A stretch of DNA of 64,000 bases from Antitrichia curtipendula. Taxonomy: Eukaryota; Streptophyta; Bryopsida; Hypnales; Leucodontaceae. The notes under the pieces were generated by a model, which had not been told where the DNA came from, made no database searches, and saw only the letters and a program-made list of their open reading frames with translations. How positions within the stretch are numbered: position 1 is the first letter of the stretch; each line of letters opens with the position of its first letter. Location: assembly GCA_951230915.1 (NCBI GenBank), contig OX579634.1:49613570-49677569 (forward strand), given 5' to 3'. The position numbers and the translations under genes are program-made. Shown piece after piece: positions 26,013 through 36,772 of the stretch.

Positions 26013-26695
26013 TGGTTTACGCTCAAAGATCCATCAATTTTTGGTAGTCTGGGAGGCAATCCATGCGTAATTACCGCCCTATTCTGGTAGTTTAGGGTGG
26101 AGTACTTCTGATTCAGAGGTGATTAGTAGCCATTAATTATAGCATTGTCGCCAATGCAATTTTAGACCCTTCTAAGTGGCCACAAGTTATTTAATACCCT
26201 TGGTGGATTTTGCAAGTACCCTTTGGTCCGAAACAAGAAGGTCTATATGATTGATCATTCAACATGGATGGAACATAATTAATTTTGTTGCTCTAAAATT
26301 CGTTGTAACTATGTTTTGAGTGATAAAGTTTTGAAAAATAATAGAAACCTCATAATAAATTCTATTTGTGCACATGAAAAATTTTCCCACTACTAAAATC
26401 TCTCTTGTAAATACATGTATTTTCTTCAATAGTTAAAAATGGGTTGCCTCCTTTAGTGTATCTTTGATGGCTTTACATCATGGTCCGTAGCTTGAAGGTT
26501 TAGGATTCTAGGTTTCAAGGATATTAACTATTGCAGTTACAAAGGGGCTCATTTTACATTTTGTAGGGTTTAGGGTTGAAGGGTTTTTATGGTTGACGTT
26601 CTTAAGGAATTCAACTTATTTTCAGCAAATAATTATGGTAGGGTTATAGGTGAGTTCAAAAGTTGTGAATGGAATGCTACAACTACGCACAAAAA

Positions 26696-26732
<37 letters not shown>

Positions 26733-28359
26733 CAGCATTATTTTGTAGCTTTTGTATGATTGTACAATTGATCATAAATATGAATTAATTTCTATTGTAA
26801 GTCCATATAATTTGATTGGAGGTACTTATTCAGTGTCTTTGTAAACAAAGACAAGTATGTTTATCTGAATATAATTACAATTATGATGTATATACTTATT
26901 CGTATTTTCAGTGTTTTATTTTCAAACTTGGGCATTGAATATATATTTGTCAATTAAGCAACCACCCTATGAAGTATTCAATCAATCATTTCTTAAAATT
27001 AGATTAATTTGGAAATTCCTAACTTTAATATCCACCTTAGAGGTATTTGTATATGGAAGAGTTAGTATTTACTAAAAAACTGGTGAGTACTAAGATATGG
27101 CATAATTATACGAAATCCTATAATTACGAAAAAAAAAATCATAATAATTTTGTTAACTTTTTTATAGTTGGAGGCCGCCAACATTATAGCATCAATGATT
27201 TCAAGGCTTTGATATGAGACTAATGCACTTCACGATCAACTTATTGACAATATGTTGTTTTAGTTTATGGAAAATAGGAGTTTAAATAAGTACATATAGT
27301 AGAGGCTGACAAAAGATGTTAGTACTAACTCACTTCTTCCATTATTATGTCAAAAAAATGATATTTGGTTGAAAAGGTCTAAATGAAGTGCACCAATGAT
27401 GCAAGAGAAATTGCCTCATTTATTTAGTGTTTGTAATCAATAATAATAAAGTGTTAGTAGAATTCAATGGACTATGAAGTGTAACAATTAACCCCCAAGT
27501 TTTATCTAATAAATTACTTTGATATGAATTATAGATATTAATATTTTTTTGAATTATATATTAATTCACTGATTATGTGATTTTTTTGTCAAGTTTTTAT
27601 ATTAAAGTAACTATTCAGTCATTATTTGTTTTTTCAGCTCTGAATAATTCAATATAAATTACGCAAGAAATTCACCTAGATAAGAAATTAATTATTAACA
27701 CAATCATTCTTTTTTCCTTCATACAAATTATTTTCTTAAAATAATTATAGAATAAAATATGTTGTCTGAATATTATTTAGAATTTTAAATTCTCTTTTTT
27801 CTCCTTTACTTTTTAGTTCTTTTGGTTATAATTTTTATTCACTTAAAGAACATTCAATTGGTTTTCTATTTTTTTTTTTCCTTAATTTTCTAATGAATCA
27901 TTTTTTTACGGAGTAATTCTATCTTAATTCACTACCCTATCAATTGATTTTCTTTTTTTTTCCTTTTCTAATGAATTCTTTTTTTTTATAGAATGCTATC
28001 TTAATTAACTTGAATGAATATTAACAAAATAATGAATTGATTTCCCTTTTTTTTCCTTTTTTTATGAATTCCTTTTTAATGGAATTCTATCTTGGTTAAC
28101 TTTGTGAATTTACTTGAACATTAACAATTGATTTCCCATTTTTTATCCTTTCAATTATGAAGTTTTTAATTTTTTTTCGGAATTGTGACGATCTTAGTTC
28201 ACTAGAATAGGCAGTCTTCTTATTCAGGAGCAATTAATCTACTTACTACAGTAATCTTTTTCACTTAGTATAGTAAGAAAGTGAAGGGCATGGTAATTAC
28301 TGCCCGCAACCCAACACTTGTCATCAACGAAATTTTATTAATCATCACTACGGCTTGCT
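26013..28359. other. Gene-free AT-rich DNA
   Basis: Very AT-rich with many poly-T runs and no ORF of note. It holds the (AT)n microsatellite at 26698-26731. This is the giant-element segment between the nested element and the gene B leader. Confidence 0.35.
26698..26731. repeat. (AT)n microsatellite
   Basis: About 17 uninterrupted AT dinucleotides. Confidence 0.95.
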
Positions 28360-29471
28360 TGAATGCTTTCTACTGTACATCCGCCGTCTTTCCCCAAAAC
28401 GCACGATACCCCGCCTTCCTCCTCTCCTCTCGCTCCTTCCATCGTACGTGTATTTGCTGTAGTTGCTGGAGGCGCATTTTTGCAATTGTTCACAGGTGCG
28501 TGCGCGTCGTGGACGGACTACACTCCACCGGGGAAGGAAGCGCTTGTGTCTACGATTAGGGGTCGCTTTCAGTGATTTGGTGGTGCCAGAGCCAAGCTTC
28601 AGTGCGGCTGTGTGAGTCGTGGTTGAATCGGCGGATTGTGCTTCCAAAAAGCAGCGTCGTATGTGTGATTGCCCTCCGCCGGTGATGGAAGAGCTTGTGC
28701 CTGTCATTGGAGCCAGCCAATTTTCAGTCGATGGTGCTTGGAGCTTGGAAGCTTCACTGTAGTAGGCAGAAGGTGAGAGCAGGTCTGCGTGGGACGAGTT
28801 GTGCGCTGGAAGGAGGTCGCAATAGTACGAGTTGTGCGCCCGGAGGAGCTAGGTTGTAATAGGCTACGGGTTTTGCGGCGGGACGAGTTCTGCTTTTCTA
28901 CGACTGAGTGACTGTGCGGCCGCAGTCTGAATTTCGGGACAGGTGCGTGCGTGACAGACTGAAACATTGCACTATCCACTATTTTCTGGATACTTTGTGA
29001 GATGTGTTGAGGAACTATCACTGGTTTATTTGAGCCCAGCTATTGCGTTTGTCAAGTAGTTCGTGTGTGCTTAGTTCAACGTGTGTGTTCAGTTGATTTC
29101 AGTGTCTGTTAAGTAGACAGTTCGTATGTGCTTAGTTCGTGTGACTGTGCTCAGTTGAATGATTTCTATGTAGGCTTCTAGTTAGAATGATTGAGTGTTA
29201 ACTTTGGAGAGTGAACCTTACCTAGACTGAGTTGTGATTTAGGGTACTATTAGTGCCAGCTGGTTGTATTGAATTGTCTGACTTCTCTGAATGATATCAT
29301 CGTGGGATAGTTTCCCCTGGCCAACTTCTGTTGGCAATATCGGTGTAGGTTGTAGAATGATCTTGGTGAATGATTACTTTCTGAGTTTTATTTGAACTAT
29401 TTGGTGACTGCCTTGTTTTTGCAGCTAAGGAATTCTGTGGCGTGTACTTCTTTCTGCTGGGAAGGCGCACG
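28360..29471 (+). promoter_or_regulatory. GC-rich leader and probable promoter region of gene B
   Basis: There is an abrupt change from AT-rich DNA to a GC- and CpG-rich block (28370-28960), then mixed sequence up to the gene B start codon at 29472. Overlapping ORFs of 70-119 aa on both strands have no domain features and look like composition effects. I infer promoter plus 5' UTR; no TATA or initiator can be fixed by eye. Confidence 0.4.
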
Positions 29472-30580
29472 ATGGCCGGAGAGTGTTCGGGAGCGGCAGA
29501 ACCTGGCATAAGCCCATGGGATGACCCGTAAGTACAAATTCCTTGTCTTTGGGATTTATACTGCATCGTTATAGTTACTAGCTTGTCATGGTTTTTAGTA
29601 GAGTACAGGAATAGCGGAACGCTCACGGTATGAGGCACCACAAATCCGCTAAACCCCAAAAGACGAGCCTCACTGTCCATCACTGACTTTCCTACCATTG
29701 AGGAACTAAATATGTATGAAATTTGTTATACTTATTTTTCAGAGCTGAAATTACATGTCTTCTTTAATTCAAAGAAAATTACGGAGTTTTTGATGAAAAC
29801 TGTTTTTTATGAGAATTTTTGAAGATAAAGTGAAGGAAAATCACATGAAATGAAAAATTAGTCCAAAAATTCTGAAAATTTCACCATGTGTGTACATTAT
29901 TGTGAAAAACATCATGGTATAAACTCAATTTCCGTTTCATTCTATAATTAGAATGCAAAAGACATTGAAAATACTTCCAAAGTTCAAATTGCCATAAAAT
30001 AATTAATTAAATATTTAATATTTAGAATTTATTCAAAATTCCAGTTGGAATAGAAACCAAAGTACATGACATTCATTTTGTTAGATGAGCTCCAACTCAG
30101 AAAACATTGTTCTTGTGTAGAAATTTCAGATTTAGAGAAGGAGCAAGAACTCCACTAAATACACTGAAATGGCATATTTTGTAAACCATTTTTTTTACTT
30201 CCTTCTGAATTACGTGAAAACAAACACTAAGTTAGTTAGACTGTCTAGAAACTCAATTGAATACTATTTGTAAGTCAACGTGAAAGGTGGCTAGAAAAAT
30301 GAAGATAAAAAAACTATTTAGAATTTCTCTTGAGATCCCTGGACTTTTAGCCAAACGCAAAATGACGTTGGCGGTTTAGCCACACATTAAATCGTGGAGA
30401 AGGCCACGGTAATGGGTGCCAGATCTTATGACCGCGGACCTGGATACCCATGACCGTGGAACTAAACCGTAAGTCCGTGGACCTATACCCTATAACCGCG
30501 GAATCGGATAACTCACGATATTCCGGGTGAATTGGAATGCCCATGATGGTTATATTTTACGATTAGTTTGCTGGGGTAGT

Positions 30581-31232
30581 TACGTAGTGAAATCTCACGA
30601 TACAACTGATTTCCTATTAGCTTCTTGGGGCAGTTACGTAATGAGATCCCACGATACAAACAATTTTCGATCAGCTGTTTTGGGCTCTTACATCGTGAGT
30701 TCCCACAATGCAAACGATTTCCGATTTGCTTTCAGGAGCTAATACATCGTGAGTTCCCACGATGCAAACGATTTCCGATTTTCTTTCAGGAGCTGATACA
30801 TCGTGAGTTCCCACGATACAATCGATTCCCAGTCAAGGGCTGGGGTCAATTACATCGTCATTTCCCTTGCCACTAGCGACTTCCGATTTTCTTCTTGGGT
30901 CTGCTACATCATGTGATCCCACGATACAATAAATTTCCAATGAGCTTTTAGGGGCTGTTACATCGTGAGTTCCCACGATATTGTCGGCTTTTGATTGCTC
31001 CTAGGATGTATTCCATCGTGATTTCCCACGATATATATGATTTCGGTGTCGCTGTAGGCGGCTGTTATATCTTGTGATCCCAAAATACAGACGATTGTTG
31101 ATCAGCAGCTAGGGGCTGTAACATCGTGAGATCACATGATAAGGACGATTCTCGGATAGCTTTTAGGGGCTGCTACATCATGAGTTCCCACGATACCACC
31201 TATTCTCGATTACCAATGGGTTATCGTGGGTT
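30581..31232. repeat. Palindromic-motif array in intron 1 of gene B, about 13 copies spaced ~53 bp
   Basis: Copies of the ATCGTGAGNTCCCACGAT palindrome lie near 30591, 30636, 30692, 30745, 30798, 30853 (decayed), 30907, 30961, 31014, 31070, 31121, 31177 and 31213. Intervening sequence is a looser repeat ('gatttccgattttctttcaggagct'-type). Only the palindrome is well conserved and the spacers drift, the reverse of the gene A array. That suggests the palindrome itself is selected or maintained. Confidence 0.85.
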
Positions 31233-34200
31233 CCCATGATATTCATTTTTGAGGACACGTTTCTCTGTAGCTGTTCACAGATACTAATTGGATCCTCCAT
31301 TGTCCTTGTAGTGAAATGCAGATTAAGGAGGGCCCAGAGGACTTCACTCCGCGGAAGCTGGCTCCCTTTGTTGACAACTGGATTTATGATTTCAAGTATA
31401 CGGGAGACCATCACCCCGGAGCTGTTTATCGCTGCCAGAAGAAACTTACGGCATGGGGTCTGGAATGGAAGAAAGGCGAAGATGGGATTGCTGTCATCAT
31501 TCTATAACTGAAGGACGGGGAAAGGGTGCACCAAACAGTTGGGCTGAACGTCCTCGACATGCAAGGACTAGATGTGCAAGCCGCACTTCTAATTGTGGAT
31601 GAGAAGTTACCGAAGTCGGGTCGCAACATGACATACGGGCTAGTTCTTGATCTCAACAAGCTGGACATGAATATGTGTAGAACATTGACAGAGATAGGAT
31701 TAATATACCAGTCGGACGAGAATGATGCGTGGACACCGCGAACATTGCATTCTCAATGGGAGCTCATTGAGGAGGCTCGCATTGACACTATCCCAGACAC
31801 TCATTCTACACTCGCTGGAGATGCAATCATCATCGCCCCTTCGCCATCACCGTCGAAGAGGAGGGGAGTCAAGAGGAAGGCCATATCCGGAGCACCGGGA
31901 GACGCCGAGGAGAAGGAAGGGGCTGCTAGTGGTTCTGCTAAGAAAAAGGCGCCTCTTCAGATTCACCAGTGCGTGAAAATGGAAGAGGCGGAAATCAACA
32001 AGTTGGATAAGAGTCAGTTGAAGGCTATGAAGGCATTATATCATAACACCTTCAATCCCATGTACAAGTGAGGGAAAACGCCCATTCTCGACGCTAGCGG
32101 AGAAGCCATACGGGTGCACTTCGACTACTTGCACAAGAGTCCACCTAGTCGACTCGTCTACAGAGGCATTGAAGAAGCTCAGCTCCACGGAATAATGAAC
32201 AAGCTTCGTGTGGATGCTGATTTTGTAACTGACAACAGATACATCACCGTCCTTCCATTGAAGCAGGGGCCATATGGGCCGGATAAGAAGGCGAGTTACC
32301 TCGATGCATGCCCCAAGAAGGATATTTTCATGGAGAAAACACACTACTTCATAATCGGGGGTCAGCACACCGTGGAGGCCTACAGGACGTTAATATCCAC
32401 TAGAGAAATCGCCGAATCTGAGAAGGCCAAAGCTTCAACCTTTGAAATTATACCTATCTGGGCACAATCTAAGGACTTCGACAATGTTATGCACTTGTCA
32501 CGTGCTCTCAACCAGAATATTGCTGGATCGCAGAAGGAGCAGAGATTTCTGCAGCAACTTCAGAATGCCAGAATCAAATGGAGGGATATGGGAAGCCCTC
32601 AGCCTGCGACCATGGGCAAGACCCACTCGCCAGAGTACCTAGTATGTCTTTGACCTATATTTCATTTGTGCATTTAGTTCATGTAGTATGGACCATCATT
32701 GGTTACTGAGATGGTATTACCCTGCAATGATAGATTACTGCAACCTTTCCACTATGCTGGCATCGTGGGTTCCCACAATAGATCATTGGATGCAATCAAT
32801 TTCACAACTCCCAAATTTTCGTCTTCATCTGACTCTATTTTACTCCCTGTGCAGAGGTTTTATCCTATAATGTCGACCATATTCACGAGTATGAAAGGGC
32901 AAGAAACTCAGGAGCCTAAGATTCCTCTAATCTTCCTCGAAGACGACGCGGATGTGATGTTGTGGACCGACATTGAAATGAAGTTCTTGAAGGGAGAGCT
33001 TCCAGATCATTCGGGGATAGGAGGCGGTAAAAGAGCGAGTATAAAGCGGAAGCCACTTACCCAAAGTGACTTCAAGACGCTTTATGGACTTTGTGCTGAG
33101 GACATCAGATTCCTCGCGAACTTAGTTCTTGATGGAAAACTTTGCGTGAAGAGCACGAAGTTGAAATCAAGCATTGTCTCTCTATCTGCTGCCGGGGCCC
33201 GAATGAGGTTTCTTAGGGCGATGAAGAATGAATTGATGAACCACTATATGAAATTTCCTCTGCCTAGGAAGAAGCCTAAGTACATCCCCTACACTCCACA
33301 AGAATGGGATGATTTCGCTAGTGAAAGGAATATCGGGCTTTTTCAGATAGAGCTTTGGGTGGACAAGGCGATTTCCAGTACAGTGGGGAAGAAGTGGTTG
33401 GACGAACGCACGAAGGGCCTGAACAAGACGTTTGATCCTGACGACTGCCCTGCTTTTGTCAAGGAGCTCTGGGAGTCTTACCTCAATACCACATCCGGGC
33501 TTGCAGTGTCCCATGCCATGTCAAAAGGTTTTTCTGAAAATTACCAATGCAAAATCATGGACGAGACGTTGTGGAATATCAGTTCAGTTCTTATGCTTCC
33601 TGATGTAATCCAGTGGCGCGGCGAGAAGAAGTCGCACATTTACTTCTGGTTCCTTTTCGAGACTACATCCACTGGAACGCGCGCAAAGATTCTTGAAGAT
33701 CGCAAGCTGAGGAGGCTCTTTGACGCCCTCAAAACACACGATGTCGCTGCCAAAACTGTTGTTGCCCGGTCTCCAGCTGTTCTTCTGACGGATGCCCAGG
33801 GGTTTAACATGATTGCTTGTCACCTGGAACAACGAAGGATGGAGGCAAAGCTGAGAGTTTGGGATTATCATGTCCTGAACTATATTGCTGGTATTGAAGA
33901 CGGATTTCCTTCCTCTGTTGCCGGAGGATACAATGTCTTCGTTGTATTTTGCTTCGGCCATGACGCATGTGACAGCAGACAGGGCTCCTTCGACTTCTTC
34001 TTTCGTGGATCCAAAACGCTCCAGGCTTCATACAAGTCGGAGGACATGGGGGACGATTATTCATACTGGAGCCGTAGTCATTTGCCGCGTCTGAAGATAA
34101 GCACGGCTCTTGGCATTTTTGGTGGGCTTATCGACGATGAGATGGTTGTGGTCAATGTGAATGGCGGCCCTGAGTTCACATTTTTGGGAATGGTACGTTG

Positions 34201-34607
34201 TTGATGTTCATCTTTTGTGTATTCTTATTGAAGTTTATTTTTATTCCTTTTTCTAGTGTTTCGTCTAACATAGTAGCACACTAACAATTTTCTTGTCAGG
34301 ACCCGAAGTGGGGAGGCGTCAAAGTTTTGGAGATCGTTAATTCTAGGGAGGCTTTGGAAGAAGCTGAAGTGCTGGCCAGACAGATTTGGGATCACTACCA
34401 TCCTCACCCTAGAGTCCTTTTAGACGAGGAAGTAGGGGAGGACCCAATCGAGAACCGTGCTTTGGAGGTAGATAATGCTGTTGAAGATGTATCATCTGAT
34501 TCTGAGGGAACAGACACAGATTCCAATCCATCTCTGAGTTCCCTCAACATGAAGACCAAGTCCCAGCGTCAACATAGAGAGGTTCTTCCTGTTCCCGTTT
34601 TTCCACA

Positions 34608-34626
34608 GCATGAGATCCCATGATGC
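34608..34626. promoter_or_regulatory. Palindromic motif copy at the end of gene B exon 4
   Basis: GCATGAGATCCCATGATGC. If exon 4 were read through, this copy would supply the TGA at 34621-34623. In-frame donors just upstream (from GAG/GTTCTT at 34581) would place it in the intron instead. Confidence 0.6.
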
Positions 34627-35503
34627 TGGGCTAGGGATAATGTCTTCGTGACCAGTATTCAGGAAACAATTTGAGTACCGATTTTTCCTTCTTATCTTAT
34701 ATTGAACTCATTATTGAAGAGTCCACTCCGGTTATTTCTGTATTCTCTACTGGAAAAAGAGATTTTATAGATTTATTCACGGGATTTTTGGCAATAATTT
34801 CAAATTATAAACAGGTTATCTCCTGAATGAATCATGTAACTTTTAATTAGTGCGGTTTATTCCGACCATTGTTCGTGTGAGGGAAATCAATTCTGAGTAC
34901 TGTTTGTGTTGTTTTGAAGCAGGAGTGTTTGCCTTTACCTGAATTGCCGCCAAAGAAATTGAAGGATCCAATTCCAGAAGCACTTACCGTTTCAAAAGTG
35001 CTAGTGGAGAAGAACCATGAGAAGGGAGGATTGCCAATCCGCAACAGCATCTTGTCCGTTGTAGGAAAGGGTTCGAAGAAGGGAAGAGGATCGGTGGAGA
35101 GATATAAGAAGACAAAGACGAAAGGGAGACCCAAGACCATTACGGTTAACCCATTGGAGCAGGCTAAGGATTTTTTCAAGGAAATTTCAGAGTCCGACAC
35201 AGCAATTCTTGTGAGTTCTGGGTCTGATGACTCTCCTAAAGAACCCGTTATTCGCAACCGAAGATGCCGGAAGAAATCAGTAGTGTCCTCTCCCAGAGTT
35301 CAGACACCTGAAGAGGCTGTTGCTGCGAGGACATTAGTTTCATGTTCATCGGGTCCGCTATTAGAGGGCATTACAATGCCGCCCAATCCAAGCTGTCCCG
35401 AGCTTATGATTGGGGCTCCTGTATGCGAGGTTTTGCCTCCGCAGACTGGAGGCTCCCCTCGCTTGGTGGATGAGTCAGTACCAGCGGACTTGGGCCTCAT
35501 TGT

Positions 35504-35521
35504 ATCGTGTGATCCCACGAT
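35504..35521. promoter_or_regulatory. Palindromic motif copy inside coding exon 5 of gene B
   Basis: ATCGTGTGATCCCACGAT, read as part of the codons for V-S-C-D-P-T-I. It is a strong copy (6-bp outer arms perfect, GATC core) within an open coding exon. Confidence 0.75.
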
Positions 35522-36772
35522 AGCAGTCGTGGATTTGCCGTCACTTCCCCCGCCGACCATGACTGACGAGATTCGGCAAGATACTCTTACTGATATTTCC
35601 CCACTTAGCCCATTGCCAGTTAAGCGAAGGGTGACTTTCGGAGTTCCTGCAGTTTTAAAACCTCCTGTTCGTACTGGAGTACCGGATTCTGTGAATATTG
35701 CTGCTGATGTTTCGCATGAAGTCATCGGAGTTGCGGAGGTCAGTTTTCCGGATTGGATGAGGGTTCTTTGTCATTTGCCTAGTGTGTGTTTACCTAGCCG
35801 GGGTAATCCGGACGATAAAAAATCAAAACATTTCGAAGCAGTTAGGCTTGCGCACCGTTTTACTTACAATGACATTTTTGACTGGGTTCAGGGACAGGTT
35901 GTGCCGGTGGGGGAGAATGCTGAGTCTGAACTTGGAGTTCCTTCTGATGTGGAGGCCGTCGAGGGTAAGGGTTTAGGGGCTGTTGAGAGCGGCGCTAATC
36001 GTCCTTGAGGTTGCATCCTTGGGTTTCATGGTGCTCGACATCTCGCCGTTCGAAATGAATTAGTCTAACTAGATGCTGTCCCCATCTGCAGATCGTTGGG
36101 AGCCCCGGGTGCCGACAGCTATGAAATCCAAAAAGGTACCTTGTCGACGGTATACAGTGATCCTTGACCTAAATGGAGTTCTTATTTTCAGGTCATTTTC
36201 TGGTTATAAACGGTCTTCAAGGTTTAGACCAGGTTGTGTAGACTTCCTTGATTGGTTGCAATCGAAGGCGGACATTGCTTTCTGGAGCAGTGTTTCACCA
36301 TCGAATCTGAAGTCCTTATTGGGTTCGCTTCTTGAGTCCACTTCTCTTGGTCCCGGTGACGTCAGGGATTTTTCTCAGGATGAGTGCACAGTGTCGTCTT
36401 ATAGGAATCTGGATAACCCAGAGAAGCCCTTTTTCCTGAAGGATTTGTCATATTTCTCCAGCCTTGTGGGATTGGACTCTATCGATAATGTTATTTTAGT
36501 CGATGACAGTCCAGAGAAGAATGTGTTGAACAATTCCTACAATGCAATCCACCCGCAATCATGGGCTGGTGATATGCGGGACTCCTTCCTCCTCAGTGGT
36601 CTTAAGTCTTGGCTTCATGGGCTTTTTGCTTCCAACGTACCTGTCGCAGATTATGTGAAGGCGAATCCACTTCCCGGTGGTCAATATTCCATGGACCCAT
36701 TGTCGTCTGTGGGTAATATGATTTTGAAGGGTGTTGCTTTTGAGACTTAGTAATCCGTTAGCAGGTGTAGAT

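Larger units (their letters stand above)
29472..36750 (+). pseudogene. Gene B: large multi-exon protein with ParB/DGQHR-like motif and C-terminal FCP1/HAD-like domain, two in-frame stops
   Basis: Six exons: 29472-29527, 31312-32641, 32855-34192, 34300 to about 34581 (donor uncertain), 34923-35964, 36092-36750. All introns are GT-AG and phases agree (phase 2 after exon 1, phase 1 after exon 5), giving about 1,569 codons. The exon 1-2 join reads SPWDDP-EMQIKEGPEDF. Around residue 364, FIIGGQHTVEAYR resembles the ParB/DGQHR nuclease-fold motif. Residues ~465-910 are unrecognised. Exon 5 is Ser/Lys-rich. Exon 6 is FCP1/NIF-like: ILDLNGVLI (~1374), RPGCVDFLDWL, FWSSVSPSNL and ILVDDSPEKN (~1486). 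The second Asp of the DxDx(T/V) signature is Asn, so phosphatase activity is doubtful. Internal stops are TAA 31505-31507 and TGA 32069-32071, with no frameshift. I infer a cargo or accessory gene of the giant element; the domain names are motif-level calls. Confidence 0.65.

Noticed and set aside
28281..29021. ORFs up to 119 aa on both strands in the GC-rich block
   Set aside because: Overlapping frames on both strands without domains; better explained as the leader and promoter of gene B.
30513..30876. ORFs over the palindromic array in gene B intron 1
   Set aside because: Repeat-driven translations (EFPRCKRFPI-type) inside a splice-supported intron.
12869..32071. Alternative genetic code or selenocysteine to explain the in-frame stops
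   Set aside because: Three different stop codons are involved, no selenocysteine element was seen, and the intact SUVR gene in the same window uses the standard code without internal stops.
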